In this document: positions 43,861 to 53,999 of the stretch, in pieces | How positions within the stretch are numbered: position 1 is the stretch's first letter | Layout of the letters: each line of letters opens with the position of its first letter | Source of the DNA: an uncultured Bacilli bacterium | GTDB lineage: Bacteria > Bacillota_I > Bacilli_A > RF39 > UBA660 | DNA: 64,000 nucleotides | NCBI GenBank assembly: GCA_934183165.1 | Contig: CAKPRZ010000001.1 | Coordinates: forward strand, 122,606 to 186,605 | Direction: 5' to 3' | The notes under the pieces: generated by a model | Databases searched by the model: none | What the model saw: only the letters and a program-made list of their open reading frames with translations | Told to the model about the DNA's origin: nothing | Translations under genes and position numbers: made by a program

Positions 43861-44784
43861 TTATTTCTCCACAAACAAGTTATCTATATTCTTTTTAGGG
43901 ATCAATAGTTTAATATTTCTAACAACTTTTATTTCAAATTCATCACTATCTTCTTCTAATTTTTCCCCATCTATACACCAGTTTTTCTTAACATTTTTAT
44001 CGTTAAATTTAATTTTCATACTACTTACTTTATGAAAATAAAAACCTGGAACTTTAGTAATATCACTAGTAGTTAAATAATACAAACTTTTTACTATATC
44101 TTTCTTAGCTGTAATATTACATAATAAAACTTCAAATTTATTATCATCTAATTTTACATCTTTAACAAAGTCTTTAATACCCGCTACTCTTGTGGCATTA
44201 GATATGATTCCAAATGAATAAAGCCCATTATAAACTTCTCCATCCACTTCATAAGTTATATCATATAATCTAGTCTTATTGGTAAACTCTTTAGCGCCTT
44301 CCATAAGATATGCCATATGTCCATAACGTTTTTTTAAATTTCTACTTGTTTCATATGGTACATTCATAAATTTACCAAACCCCGCAACATAAACAAAAGG
44401 TCTACCATTTATAGTACATATATCAATTTCTTTTTCAACACCATCTAAAAGCATTTTTATATTTTTGATAATATCTTTACCATATCCAAACATAACTCCA
44501 ACATCATTGGTAGTTCCTACTGGAATATGCGCTAAAAGGTTTCTTTTTTCTCTTTGTAAATTACCTGTCATTGCTTCATTAAATGTTCCATCTCCACCTA
44601 CAGATATAACAAGATCAACAGCATCTAGTTCTCTAACCATTTTAGTAATATGTCCCTTGTATCTTGAAAAAAGAACTTCAGGTACATATTCATGTTCTAG
44701 TAATAAATCAACAAAATTTGCTAAAAAGTCTTTTCTTAATTTTTTTCCACTATTTGGGTTATAAATAATTACACATTTCTTCAT
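43861..44784 (-). CDS. Diacylglycerol kinase-like lipid kinase
   Basis: 307 residues. DAGK catalytic motif [17 protein letters not shown] and GTTNDVG, nucleotide site at the N-terminus ([10 protein letters not shown]). Soluble, peripheral. In Firmicutes DgkB returns diacylglycerol from lipoteichoic-acid synthesis to phosphatidate; related YegS/LCB5 types use other lipids. First gene of a three-gene operon with the FAD enzyme and the GT-C-like protein. The start follows AAGGTTGGTATAAA. Confidence 0.88.
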   Translation of the reverse strand: MKKCVIIYNPNSGKKLRKDFLANFVDLLLEHEYVPEVLFSRYKGHITKMVRELDAVDLVISVGGDGTFNEAMTGNLQREKRNLLAHIPVGTTNDVGVMFGYGKDIIKNIKMLLDGVEKEIDICTINGRPFVYVAGFGKFMNVPYETSRNLKKRYGHMAYLMEGAKEFTNKTRLYDITYEVDGEVYNGLYSFGIISNATRVAGIKDFVKDVKLDDNKFEVLLCNITAKKDIVKSLYYLTTSDITKVPGFYFHKVSSMKIKFNDKNVKKNWCIDGEKLEEDSDEFEIKVVRNIKLLIPKKNIDNLFVEK

Positions 44785-44807
44785 ATTTTATACCAACCTT
44801 CTATACC

Positions 44808-44836
44808 AATATATCATACTTTTTATTTCTATTCAA
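44808..44836 (-). promoter_or_regulatory. Promoter of the lipid kinase operon
   Basis: Minus strand: -35 TTGAAT (44831-44836), 17-base spacer, extended -10 TGaTATATT (-10 hexamer 44808-44813). Confidence 0.75.
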
Positions 44837-44848
44837 TTTCTTGTAAAC

Positions 44849-44875
44849 AAAAAAAGACAACCGTTGGTTATCTTC
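44849..44875 (-). terminator. Intrinsic terminator overlapping the CDP-glycerol transferase stop
   Basis: On the minus strand AAGATAACC, then AAC, then GGTTGTCTT (one T-G pair) followed by a seven-base T run; the stop codon lies in the stem. Confidence 0.72.
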
Positions 44876-46046
44876 TATTGAGTTTATTATTAAATACCCA
44901 TTCATATGTTTTTTTAGTTGAATTACCATCACACTCATCTAAAAATTTTTCTTTAAATTTTTTTCTTTGGGCTTTATCTACTTTTTTCATCTCTATCATT
45001 TTTATTAATTCTTTACTGTTTTTAGCAACACTTCCATAAACATAGTCACTAAATGGAAAGAAAAGTCCTCTATCGTTTGCATATTCATCTTCATCATACG
45101 CAAAATAAACAATAGGTTTTTCCATAAAGAAATAATCAAAAATTACTGATGAGTAATCAGTTACTAAAACATCAGTTATCAAAAGTAAGTCATTAATATC
45201 AGCTTCACTTGATAAATCATAATAGAAATCTTTATACTTCTTATATTTATCGTATCCTAAAGCTATACCTTTTTCTATATTATTTGTTAAAAAAGGATGC
45301 CATTTAAATATAAATACATAATCTTCTTTACTAAATTTATTATAAATATCATCTAAGTTTAATTTTTCAATATCGTAATGAGCCTCACTAAATTGAGTAC
45401 CTCTATATGTAGGTGCGAAAAGTATTACTTTCTTATTTTTTAAGAAAGGATACTTTTTATATATTTTCTTCTTTTCGTTTTCCATATATTTTTTATTGAA
45501 AAATAAATCAGTTCTTGGAAATCCAGTAGCTTGTACCTTAGAAATATCCATACCAAAGGCATCAGCATAACACTGTCTAATGTTATTACCACTTACGATA
45601 GCTTTTGTATATCTTTTATATCCTTTATGAATATGATTACTACTTATATCATCTCTACAATAGCCAAACTTTTTAAATGCACCTGGTCCATGCCATAACT
45701 GAACTATTTCTTGACTTTTTTTAAAGTGAAAATATGCAGTTGCGCTTACCAAGTCTTCTAAGAATATATATTTAGATGTTGCTAAGGCATAAATAAGTTT
45801 TATACTTCCTAATATTCCTCTTGAATCACGTCTATCATGTTTTAGTATTATAACTTTATCATAACTACTAGGAATATAATCGTACATAAATTTTAAATTA
45901 CCACCAAGTTCTATTCTAGTATCAGAAATAAACAAACATTTTTTCTTTTTTACTGGTACTACTAAGAAAATAAAACTTAGTACATATATAAGACCTGCAT
46001 GAAACATTTTCTTTATTTTTTTCAAATACTTCACTATAAGCACCAC
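44868..46046 (-). CDS. CDP-glycerol:glycerophosphate glycerophosphotransferase (TagB/TagF-type)
   Basis: 392 residues. Membrane-facing N-terminal helix (about 15-32), then the glycerophosphotransferase domain: VQLWHGPGAFKKFGYC (conserved His), ATGFPRTDLFF, FAPTYRGTQ, FKWHP and the C-terminal TDVLVTDYSSVIFDYFFMEKPIVYFAYD. Single-domain size as in TagB/TarB. Builds glycerol-phosphate on lipid-linked or wall teichoic-type polymers. Start unclear: several GTG codons (46046, 46043, 46034) follow the yebC stop; 46034 gives MKYLKKIKK. In tandem with yebC. Confidence 0.88.
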   Translation of the reverse strand: MVLIVKYLKKIKKMFHAGLIYVLSFIFLVVPVKKKKCLFISDTRIELGGNLKFMYDYIPSSYDKVIILKHDRRDSRGILGSIKLIYALATSKYIFLEDLVSATAYFHFKKSQEIVQLWHGPGAFKKFGYCRDDISSNHIHKGYKRYTKAIVSGNNIRQCYADAFGMDISKVQATGFPRTDLFFNKKYMENEKKKIYKKYPFLKNKKVILFAPTYRGTQFSEAHYDIEKLNLDDIYNKFSKEDYVFIFKWHPFLTNNIEKGIALGYDKYKKYKDFYYDLSSEADINDLLLITDVLVTDYSSVIFDYFFMEKPIVYFAYDEDEYANDRGLFFPFSDYVYGSVAKNSKELIKMIEMKKVDKAQRKKFKEKFLDECDGNSTKKTYEWVFNNKLNRR

Positions 46047-46047
46047 A

Positions 46048-46764
46048 CTAACCTAAATTACTATAAACACTTTGTACATCATCAATATCTTCTAAAGTAT
46101 CAATTAAATTTTGAACTTTTATTGCTTCCTCTTCACCTAATTCAATTAAGTTACTAGCAACGAATGTTATTTCACTAGTAATAAATTCTGATACTCCTAA
46201 AGCCTCTAATGCATCTTTAACTTTAATAAAATCTTCTGGAGTTGTATATATTTCATAATTATCATCATTAGTTATAAAATCAACTGCCCCATTATCAAGT
46301 GAAGTTAACATTGCCTCTTCTTCATCTATTACTTTAGGTATTACAATAACACCTTTTCTTTCAAACATATAACTAACTGAACCATCTGTTCCAAGATTTC
46401 CACCTCTTTTAGTTAATGTTGATCTAACAAGCATAGCGGTTCTATTTCTATTATCAGTTAAACAATCGACCATTAAAGCTACTCCACTTGGACCATATCC
46501 TTCATATCTAACTAATTCATAATCTTCTCCACCTGCTGCTCCTACAGCCTTATCGATTGCCTTTTGAATATTATCTTTTGGCATATTATTACTTCTTGCT
46601 TTTTCTAAAACAGCTCTAAGTCCCGGATTATCATCTGGATTACCATTTGTCCCTTTAGCTGCCACATAAATTTCTTTGGCTATTTTTTGAAAAACTTTAC
46701 CACGTGCTGCATCTAATTCACCTTTTTTTCTATGAATTGTTGCCCATTTTGAATGTCCACTCAT
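46048..46764 (-). CDS. yebC: YebC/PmpR-family protein
   Basis: 238 residues, the normal length. Starts MSGHSKWATIHRKKGELDAARGKVFQKIAKEI, the family hallmark, and keeps NNMPKDNIQKAI, EGYGPSGVALMVDCLTDNRNRTA and GGNLGTDGSVSYMF. YebC proteins are described as transcription regulators and more recently as factors helping translation of difficult (proline-rich) sequences. Placed at the end of the second Tad unit, 10 bases behind tadC; functional link to the pili unclear. Confidence 0.97.
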   Translation of the reverse strand: MSGHSKWATIHRKKGELDAARGKVFQKIAKEIYVAAKGTNGNPDDNPGLRAVLEKARSNNMPKDNIQKAIDKAVGAAGGEDYELVRYEGYGPSGVALMVDCLTDNRNRTAMLVRSTLTKRGGNLGTDGSVSYMFERKGVIVIPKVIDEEEAMLTSLDNGAVDFITNDDNYEIYTTPEDFIKVKDALEALGVSEFITSEITFVASNLIELGEEEAIKVQNLIDTLEDIDDVQSVYSNLG

Positions 46765-46774
46765 AAATACTCTC

Positions 46775-47479
46775 CTAACTAAAATAACTAATTATTACTG
46801 GGGATAATATAAGAAGTAACAGTAATGGAATAAAAAATATTACTGAAACAACTGACACCTTTAAAGGAATTTTATTAATAACAGCTTTAGTTTTTGTTAT
46901 TTGTTTATCCCTTATGTAATCTACTTGATTATGCATACTTTCAATTATACTATTACCAAAAATATTTGATTGTGAAATATTTAAAATAATATTATTAATA
47001 GTTTCTGATGGAATTCTACCTTTTAAGTCTTCTAAAGCCTCATTAAGATCTTTTCCATATTTAACTTTACTTAATGCTATTTTAAATTCATTTGATAGTT
47101 CATTATCAATATTATTAGCCGTCAAATCAAGAGAAGTTTTTAAATTTCTACCTGTTTCAAGTGCTAAAGTTAAAACTTCAAAAAAGTACATTGCTTCTTT
47201 ATCTAACCTATCGGCTCTTCTATCTACTTTTAAGTCAATAAATATTTTTGGTAAAAAGATATAATATGCAACTGTTACTATTGGTGCAATTATATACCCA
47301 AGTTCCAAGAAGTATAATAACATAAAAAATAGTAAAATGGAAGAAACAAGTCTTATATTTAAGAAAATAACTGCATCATAACTATTCTCATATCCTAAAA
47401 GGTTAATTCTTTTTTGATACTTATCAATAATAGCCTTGGAATAAATTCTATAGCTTACGCCTTTTCTATTCTTTTTCAT
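46775..47479 (-). CDS. tadC: TadC-like platform protein (locus 2)
   Basis: 234 residues. Helices at about 40-75 and 205-232; central T2SSF-type region YFFEVLTLALETGRNLKTSLDLTANNIDNELSNEFKIALSKVKYGKDLNEAL. Distinct from the locus 1 copy. 3 bases behind tadB. AAGGAGTAAGTT ribosome site. Confidence 0.85.
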   Translation of the reverse strand: MKKNRKGVSYRIYSKAIIDKYQKRINLLGYENSYDAVIFLNIRLVSSILLFFMLLYFLELGYIIAPIVTVAYYIFLPKIFIDLKVDRRADRLDKEAMYFFEVLTLALETGRNLKTSLDLTANNIDNELSNEFKIALSKVKYGKDLNEALEDLKGRIPSETINNIILNISQSNIFGNSIIESMHNQVDYIRDKQITKTKAVINKIPLKVSVVSVIFFIPLLLLLILSPVIISYFS

Positions 47480-47482
47480 AAC

Positions 47483-48487
47483 TTACTCCTTCATTTTTAT
47501 TATCTTTCTAATTATTAATATATAAGATATATATATTAGTATCATAAAACTTAATATAATTCTTCCAACACTTGTTTTAAATAATGGACTAAAATAGCTT
47601 GGATTTAAAAGGACAATTATACTAGTTAAAAGAATTGGTACAGCTACTAAAATTCTATATATAGCATTAGCTGATGATGATAAAGCTCCAAGCTCTTCTT
47701 TTAATTTTTTTCTAGTAAAAGCACTACGTTCTACTGATGCAAAAACTTGAACAATATTACCTCCTGTTTTATTTAAAACAGATAGTGAGGTTGATATATA
47801 TTTTGCTTCTTCAGTATTAACTCTTCTAGCAAATCTTTCAAAAACTAAGTCCATATCAAGACCAAAACTGATATCAATATACATCTTTCTAAATTCATCT
47901 GATATTGGTCCATCCAATTCATTTGATACCATATATATAGCTTGCATAATACTAAGGCCAGATTTAAAAGCATTATTCATGATTATAATGGCATCTAACA
48001 TAGCTTTTTCAATTTTAGCTTTTCTTATTTTTCTTTTAGATATCCAATATATATCTGGTACAAAGAATCCTACTAAAAATACTGTCAGTACTTGTGATAT
48101 TGAAATACTTTGATATCTTAAAACGTCCGATAAAACGATCAAAATACTACATAATATTGCCCAAATAAATTTAGTTGAGACATAATCCATTGGATCTTCT
48201 CTATTTATTTTTGAATAATCTAACATATTTTCATATTTTTTACTATACTTCTTTAAGGAAGCACTTTTAACTAAAAATTTAGAAAATTTTCTTTTTAATC
48301 CTACATAAAATCTATGAAGTTTTTCTAAGAAGGGAGTCGTATTATCATTAATAGGTTCAACACAATACTTTTTAAATCTATTAGTAGTTGTAGTAGATGT
48401 ATTAACACGATAAAACCATACTATAAGCCACATAAGTGATATTATTAATACCATTTGAACAATTAAGGTATTGATATCTATATTCAT
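47483..48487 (-). CDS. tadB: TadB-like platform protein (locus 2)
   Basis: 334 residues. N-terminal helix (about 8-26), helices at about 110-145 and 275-330, T2SSF region AMLDAIIIMNNAFKSGLSIMQAIYMVSNELDGPISDEFRKMY. Typical length for TadB. AGGAGGGTACGT ribosome site. Forms the inner-membrane platform with the neighbouring TadC. Confidence 0.88.
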   Translation of the reverse strand: MNIDINTLIVQMVLIISLMWLIVWFYRVNTSTTTTNRFKKYCVEPINDNTTPFLEKLHRFYVGLKRKFSKFLVKSASLKKYSKKYENMLDYSKINREDPMDYVSTKFIWAILCSILIVLSDVLRYQSISISQVLTVFLVGFFVPDIYWISKRKIRKAKIEKAMLDAIIIMNNAFKSGLSIMQAIYMVSNELDGPISDEFRKMYIDISFGLDMDLVFERFARRVNTEEAKYISTSLSVLNKTGGNIVQVFASVERSAFTRKKLKEELGALSSSANAIYRILVAVPILLTSIIVLLNPSYFSPLFKTSVGRIILSFMILIYISYILIIRKIIKMKE

Positions 48488-48507
48488 ACGTACCCTCCTT
48501 TTTTATT

Positions 48508-49878
48508 TTATTTTTCTTCTTTCTTGTTTTTCTTATTTTTTTCTATATTTTCAAATATATCATCTATTGAATCAATTCCACGATTTTTAATTTTTTTATA
48601 GACTTGTGGAATATAATTATATAATACAAATTCTCCGTTTACTTCACCACTATCAGTTAATCCATTTTGATTAAAAGCAAAAATCTCTCGTAAGTTAATA
48701 TTTTCACCATCAAAACCAACTATTTCTGATATTGAAGTTACTTTTCTTCTACCATCACTTAATCTTTCGACATTGACAACAATATCCAAAGCCTTATCAA
48801 TATATCCTCTAATTGCCTTTAAAGGTATATCCATCTCACTCATAAGTATCATTGTTTCAAGACGATTTAAAGCATCAGCCGCTGAGTTGGCATGAAGTGT
48901 AGTTAAAGATCCGTCATGTCCAGTATTCATTGCTTGTAACATATCAAAAGCTTCTTTTCCACGAACTTCACCAACAATTATTCTATCTGGTCTCATACGT
49001 AATGAGTTTCTAACCAAATCACGAATTGTAACTTCACCATCGTTTTCATAATTAACATTTCTAGTTTCTAGTGAAATTACATGTTGTTGTTTTAATCTTA
49101 GTTCAACTGCATCTTCAATAGTTATAATTCGTTCATTTTCTCCAATGAAATTAGATAAAATATTAAGTAAAGTTGTTTTACCACTACCAGTACCACCACA
49201 AACAATAATATTTAATTTTCCTTCAACACAAGCTTGTAAAAACCTTGCCATATAAGGTGTTAATGTACCATTACCTATTAAACTATCGATACTATCAATA
49301 CTTTTTTTAAATTTACGAATAGTTAAAACAGGTCCTTTAAGTGAAAGTGGTGGAATTATAGCATTAATTCTCGAACCATCTGGCAAGTGTGAGTCAACCA
49401 TAGGATTAGCTGAGTCAATAGTACGCCCTAATGGTTGAACAATTCTTTGAATAGTTCTAATTATATGTTCATCATTAATAAAAGATATTGTTTCATCTTT
49501 TAAAAGTTGTCCATCAACTTCTATATATATTTCATTAGGACTATTAACCATTATTTCTGTAACACTATCATCATCTAGAAGTTCAGTTATTGGTCCATAT
49601 CCATTAATTTCATTTTCTATTAAATTGAACAAATGATTTCTCTCTAAATTAGTTAAATCATAACCATCAGTAATAACATCTATCTCTTCATTGATATACT
49701 GTGTAAGTAACTTATCGTCAGGTATTTGATTATCAATTAATTCCTGAATAATACTATCTCTAAATTTATCTAATAGTTTTTTATCTTTAAACACATCATA
49801 ATCATTTAAATCTGTACTTCTATTATTTTCACGCTCATCAATAATTTCAAATTCTTCTAACCAACTATTCTTCTTCAT
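48508..49878 (-). CDS. cpaF: CpaF/TadA secretion ATPase (locus 2)
   Basis: 456 residues from ATG 49878 (AAAGGAG 9 bases upstream; earlier TTG/ATG codons are too close to it). Standard Cpa[19 protein letters not shown], Walker [15 protein letters not shown], Asp box [14 protein letters not shown], Walker [32 protein letters not shown], His box [14 protein letters not shown]. Overlaps the CpaE-like gene by 14 bases. Drives pilus assembly with TadB/TadC. Confidence 0.95.
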   Translation of the reverse strand: MKKNSWLEEFEIIDERENNRSTDLNDYDVFKDKKLLDKFRDSIIQELIDNQIPDDKLLTQYINEEIDVITDGYDLTNLERNHLFNLIENEINGYGPITELLDDDSVTEIMVNSPNEIYIEVDGQLLKDETISFINDEHIIRTIQRIVQPLGRTIDSANPMVDSHLPDGSRINAIIPPLSLKGPVLTIRKFKKSIDSIDSLIGNGTLTPYMARFLQACVEGKLNIIVCGGTGSGKTTLLNILSNFIGENERIITIEDAVELRLKQQHVISLETRNVNYENDGEVTIRDLVRNSLRMRPDRIIVGEVRGKEAFDMLQAMNTGHDGSLTTLHANSAADALNRLETMILMSEMDIPLKAIRGYIDKALDIVVNVERLSDGRRKVTSISEIVGFDGENINLREIFAFNQNGLTDSGEVNGEFVLYNYIPQVYKKIKNRGIDSIDDIFENIEKNKKNKKEEK

Positions 49879-50656
49879 TTTCATCAACTCCTTTTTTATT
49901 ATCTTCTAGGAGCCTAGTCGCAAGAGATAAAATACTCTTATATGTTTTTCCACTCTTAATCTTAGAAAATGCTTTAAGTAAGCTTCCTTCCATAACATAC
50001 ATATCGTAATTTCTAGTATACATAGAATCTGGAATTATATAATCTATGTTATACCCTATTACTTCTCTTATATCATAATTAGAAAAATAATCTTTTCTAT
50101 CATCAGCACTATTATTTAACGCTACAACTAAATTATTTGTTTTTATATTTTTACAAATAGAGATAAATGTCCTAGTTCCTTTTAATGAAATAGCATCATT
50201 AGTAAATATATCTAGTATTGTATCGGAATAATCAAAAGCAAGCATACTATATACATTTAAAGAATGATTAGTATCAACTAGAATTACATCATAATAATTA
50301 GCTACGCTTTCCATTAATATTTTTAAACATTTTTTATCTACTTTACCAGCTTGTCTAGGATCTTTAGGAGAGGCCAAAAGGTCTATTTGATCTTCTATAT
50401 GACATATATATTCTCCATTATTAAGTCCTTTATAACGGTTATTATTCATATCATCACATATATTATAGATACTGTTTTTTACATCAGCTTTTAGCATAAA
50501 TGCCAAACTACCTGAATAAAGATCTAAATCGATCATCAATACACTTTTTCCTAAGTTTTTATACATAGCAGCAAGTAATAAGACGGTTGTAGTTTTTCCT
50601 ACTCCACCCTTCATTGAAGTCACTGTGATAATTTTACCCTTTTTAATCTTTGCCAT
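49865..50656 (-). CDS. CpaE/TadZ-like MinD-type ATPase (locus 2)
   Basis: 263 residues. Intact deviant Walker A KGGVGKTTTVLLLA near the start (SMKGGVGKT), then MIDLDLYSGSLAFML and DVILVDTNHSL. No receiver-like N-terminus, so it is the short ParA/MinD-type form. Localises the Tad apparatus. The intact loop contrasts with the lysine-less CpaE-like protein of locus 1. AGAGGGATAAT ribosome site. Confidence 0.88.
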   Translation of the reverse strand: MAKIKKGKIITVTSMKGGVGKTTTVLLLAAMYKNLGKSVLMIDLDLYSGSLAFMLKADVKNSIYNICDDMNNNRYKGLNNGEYICHIEDQIDLLASPKDPRQAGKVDKKCLKILMESVANYYDVILVDTNHSLNVYSMLAFDYSDTILDIFTNDAISLKGTRTFISICKNIKTNNLVVALNNSADDRKDYFSNYDIREVIGYNIDYIIPDSMYTRNYDMYVMEGSLLKAFSKIKSGKTYKSILSLATRLLEDNKKGVDENEEE

Positions 50657-50671
50657 ATTATCCCTCTTTTA

Positions 50672-50983
50672 TTAAGATACTTTTACTTTTTCTACAATTT
50701 CGTAATAATCTCTACCAATAATTTTTCCAAAAAAGCATTTAACTTTTTTTGTTATTTTTAATTCATTATCAACAATTTCTATTTGAACATCAGGTTCATT
50801 TTTATTAATAATTTCTTTTGCCTTTTCAACACTTTCATCTTCCTTTATAGTTGTGATAATATTTTCTAATCTATTTCTTTCATAATTTATATTGACTGTA
50901 TCAACAACATATGCCAAAAAAAGTAATAACACAGGCATTATAATAACAAATATAACTAATGCTTGAGCTTTATTGTTTAACAT
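50672..50983 (-). CDS. TadE-like minor pilin / pseudopilin
   Basis: 103 residues. MLNNKAQALVIFVIIMPVLLLFLAYVVD: short charged leader, KAQAL before a hydrophobic helix, as in TadE/TadF; Ile stands where the TadE Glu would be. Then VNINYERNRLENIITTIKED and an extracellular domain with one Cys. Overlaps the preceding TadE-like gene by 14 bases. Confidence 0.78.
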   Translation of the reverse strand: MLNNKAQALVIFVIIMPVLLLFLAYVVDTVNINYERNRLENIITTIKEDESVEKAKEIINKNEPDVQIEIVDNELKITKKVKCFFGKIIGRDYYEIVEKVKVS

Positions 50984-51344
50984 AATAAACCACTCTTTCT
51001 ACTTTAGCATTATATGGATACCCAATAATTAAATTCAATCCTGGAGTTATTGTTTTTATTTCTTTTGATAATTTTATTGTTACATAATTAGTCTCATTGT
51101 TAAATGATAATTCTGTTTTAATATTTTTATCATTAATGCTTTTTTGAACATTTGGATATAACTCATCTATTTCGATAGTGTTTTTTAATGCATCAACTGC
51201 ATCTGATAATTTATTTTCTAGTTCACTTTTAGTAATCATAATAGTACCAAAATCAATAATTGCAAACAATATCATAATAAGAACTGGTAATATTAAAACA
51301 AATTCTATTAAAGCTTGAGCCTTTTCATTCCTCACAGATACCAT
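50970..51344 (-). CDS. tadE: TadE-like pseudopilin, first gene of Tad locus 2
   Basis: 124 residues. NEKAQALIEFVLILPVLIMILFAIIDFG is the TadE signature (leader, Glu in LIEF, helix). Extracellular part of about 80 residues without Cys. The start may be ATG 51344 or a GTG three codons later, which is better spaced from AGGGGAT. Confidence 0.85.
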   Translation of the reverse strand: MVSVRNEKAQALIEFVLILPVLIMILFAIIDFGTIMITKSELENKLSDAVDALKNTIEIDELYPNVQKSINDKNIKTELSFNNETNYVTIKLSKEIKTITPGLNLIIGYPYNAKVERVVYYVKQ

Positions 51345-51366
51345 CCCCTATTATCTATCATAGACA

Positions 51367-51375
51367 ATTATATCA
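51367..51375 (-). promoter_or_regulatory. Extended -10 promoter of Tad locus 2
   Basis: Minus strand TGaTATAAT (hexamer 51367-51372) without a convincing -35; located between the ymfH terminator and the tadE-like gene. Confidence 0.6.
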
Positions 51376-51385
51376 TAGTAAAATA

Positions 51386-51410
51386 GAAAAAAAAAGAGAA
51401 ACAGTTCTCT
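51386..51410 (-). terminator. Intrinsic terminator after ymfH
   Basis: AGAGAA (51395-51400) / TTCTCT (51405-51410), 4-base loop, U tract from the A run 51387-51395. Confidence 0.8.
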
Positions 51411-51421
51411 TAATCTTATTT

Positions 51422-52687
51422 TTATTTATGTAATAACACTGTAGCACTATTATCAAGTTTTAACTCATCTTTAATTTTAATTAATTCTTTATAATTCATG
51501 CTTCTTATTTTATCTATTTTATCATTAATAATTTCATTCCAAGTTATATAATCATCTATAATAACGTCAGCTAAAGTCTGAACATTATCAGAGTTCATTA
51601 CTTTTGATGCTATCAAAACTTTTTTAAATCTTTCTAATTCTTCTTCCTTTATTGAAGCATTTTTAAAGCATTTAAATATTTCTTTTGATAGTTGTTCACT
51701 TTTATCTGTCTCAGCATAGAATTCTATAATTAAGAAATCATCAACAATCATTTTTCCAGTACTAAAATATGTAATTAATCCTTTTTCATACATTTCTTCT
51801 CTAAATTTTGAAGATGATCCAAATAATATACTTATAATAGCTGATATATATAAATAATATGAATATTTATTTTTGATATCTTTTAGAGATAACTTCACAT
51901 CAATCGCAAGCTTTGAAGTAACAACATTAGGCATTGCTATTTCTCTATATTTTTCATTAACTTTTAACGGTTCATTTTCTTTTATTTTTTTTATTTCTGT
52001 TTTACTAGTTCTAGAATTTAGTGTTTCATTATTTTTTATTACTTCCATTATTTTATCTTTATCAAATTTACCAGACACTACTAGAAGCATATTACTATTT
52101 TGATAGAAAGTATTATAACACTTATATAAATCTTCTTTTGTAATTGAATTAACAGTTTCACTATATCCTGCAATGTCATATCTAATAGGATGATTTTTAA
52201 ATGTTGACTTTTGAACTTCTTCTGTAAGAACCCAATCAGGATTATCATCGTACATTTTAATTTCTTGAATAATTATTCCTTTTTCTTTTTCAACATTTTC
52301 ATCAGTAAAATAAGGTGTATTAACAAAATCCAACAAGTAATTTAAATTCTCTTCAATATTATTTACACCCCAAACAAAATAAGATGTTTTATTATAGCTA
52401 GTACCAGCATTACAACCTGTTCCACTTTTACTAAAAAATGTAAAAGGATCTTCTCCGTTTTCCTGTTCAAACATTTTATGTTCTAGGAAATGAGCAATTC
52501 CCTTTGGTGAAGAATACTTCTTGCCATCTTCCAAAGTAAAATCTAAGTTAACTGAACCATATTTAGTTGTATAACTAATATAATAACTATTTTTTGTTTC
52601 GAAAGGAATTAATACTACTTCTAATCCATTATCTAGTTTATCGGTATAAATCTTTTGATCAAGGCCTAAAATTTCGATTTCTTTCAT
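51422..52687 (-). CDS. ymfH: M16 zinc peptidase, active subunit (YmfH-like)
   Basis: 421 residues. The inverted zinc motif HFLEH is present in GIAHFLEHKMFE with the downstream acidic region NYLLDFVNTPYFTDENVEKEKGIIIQEI (Glu ligand). Insulinase/processing-peptidase fold of two repeats. In Bacillus ymfF and ymfH are adjacent, one lacking and one keeping the zinc motif, just as here, and are near the ftsK/spoIIIE gene. Proposed role in peptide or competence-signal processing. Cytoplasmic. Confidence 0.92.
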   Translation of the reverse strand: MKEIEILGLDQKIYTDKLDNGLEVVLIPFETKNSYYISYTTKYGSVNLDFTLEDGKKYSSPKGIAHFLEHKMFEQENGEDPFTFFSKSGTGCNAGTSYNKTSYFVWGVNNIEENLNYLLDFVNTPYFTDENVEKEKGIIIQEIKMYDDNPDWVLTEEVQKSTFKNHPIRYDIAGYSETVNSITKEDLYKCYNTFYQNSNMLLVVSGKFDKDKIMEVIKNNETLNSRTSKTEIKKIKENEPLKVNEKYREIAMPNVVTSKLAIDVKLSLKDIKNKYSYYLYISAIISILFGSSSKFREEMYEKGLITYFSTGKMIVDDFLIIEFYAETDKSEQLSKEIFKCFKNASIKEEELERFKKVLIASKVMNSDNVQTLADVIIDDYITWNEIINDKIDKIRSMNYKELIKIKDELKLDNSATVLLHK

Positions 52688-52688
52688 A

Positions 52689-53948
52689 TTATTGAGCCCC
52701 CTTAAGTAAATAAACAGTATCTACATGAATTTTAGATGCAACACGTTTTATATCTTCATATGTAACACTTTGTATTTTTTCTTTTCTCTTATCAATACTA
52801 TCATAATTTAATATTTCCATTGAGTAATAAGATGAAATGATTTGAAAAGGATTTTCTTGTTGTTCATCTAACATAGCTAAATATTGAACAGTAGCTTTAT
52901 CAATATCATTTTGATCAAATTTACCCTTTTCCATATCCACTAAAGATTTTTTTATTAATGTTGTAGCTTTTTCAAAGTTTTCAGAATTAATACCCGATGT
53001 AATAAATAATATGTTATCAAGTTTATTAGCGGATGATGAAACATAGTAACACAAAGAATTTTTTTCTCTTACTTCTCTAAATAATTTAGAATCGCTTCCT
53101 CCACCCAAAATCATACTATAAAGAGGTAAAACGTAATTCCTTTCAAACTCTGTTATATCTTTAATTTTACAACCAATGCTTAATTTAGATTGTGAAATAT
53201 GAGCTTCCTCCACTACCTCTTTAGGTTTTCTTCTAAATGAATCATGATATGTAATAAAATCATTTTTAGGCATTTTTATTGTACTAAATTTAAATGCTTC
53301 ATTTATTATTTTTTTGGTTTCGTTAATATCAATATCTCCCAAAACATATATATCAATTTTACTTTTATTAATTACTTCTTTATAGTATTCATATAAATTG
53401 CTAGGAGTTATTTTTTCTAAATCTTCAAAATATCCAAAGCCATGATATGAATATACTTCATCTTTGCCCATATTTTCTAACATTCTAATTAAACTAAGTT
53501 TTCTTGTGTTTTCTTTAACACTATCAATTTGTGTTTTAGTAATATCTTTTATAACATTAAATGAGTTAATATCAAAAGTATTATTACTTACATTAGGATT
53601 AAACACAATTTCTTTTAGAAAATCTATGCTTTCTCTAAACATGTTATCCTCAGTATACTTTTCGTTCAAGAATGATGCATTAATTTCCATATTATATAGT
53701 TTACCTATACGATAACAATTAGAAAAAGCATTCATAGCGTACAAATCTTGTAGTTTAACACTGTATTCTTTTTTAGTTGGATATTTCTTTGTAGAATAAG
53801 TAAGAATATCTGCTAAAAAGTTTTTGATTGTTATTTGTTCTTTTTTTACAAATGAACTAAATACTATTTTTACATTTACAGTTTTAAATTTATTAGTTTT
53901 AATCATATGCAACTTATAAGATAAAAAATCTTCTTCATAATATTTCAT
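52689..53948 (-). CDS. ymfF: M16-family peptidase-like partner without zinc motif (YmfF-like)
   Basis: 419 residues, same fold as its neighbour (PSNLYEYYKEVINKSKIDIYVLGDI, SIGCKIKDITEFERNYVLPLYSMILGGGSDSKLFREVREKNSLCYYVSSSA). No HxxEH; the site reads FLADILTYSTKKYP. The R/Y substrate-binding arm (REKNSLCYYV) is kept, so it should be the non-catalytic half of a heterodimer. 1 base separates its stop from ymfH. Confidence 0.9.
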   Translation of the reverse strand: MKYYEEDFLSYKLHMIKTNKFKTVNVKIVFSSFVKKEQITIKNFLADILTYSTKKYPTKKEYSVKLQDLYAMNAFSNCYRIGKLYNMEINASFLNEKYTEDNMFRESIDFLKEIVFNPNVSNNTFDINSFNVIKDITKTQIDSVKENTRKLSLIRMLENMGKDEVYSYHGFGYFEDLEKITPSNLYEYYKEVINKSKIDIYVLGDIDINETKKIINEAFKFSTIKMPKNDFITYHDSFRRKPKEVVEEAHISQSKLSIGCKIKDITEFERNYVLPLYSMILGGGSDSKLFREVREKNSLCYYVSSSANKLDNILFITSGINSENFEKATTLIKKSLVDMEKGKFDQNDIDKATVQYLAMLDEQQENPFQIISSYYSMEILNYDSIDKRKEKIQSVTYEDIKRVASKIHVDTVYLLKGAQ

Positions 53949-53999
53949 AGTTCACCTACCCTTTATTATTTATTATAATCTTTTTGATAATTTTTATAA

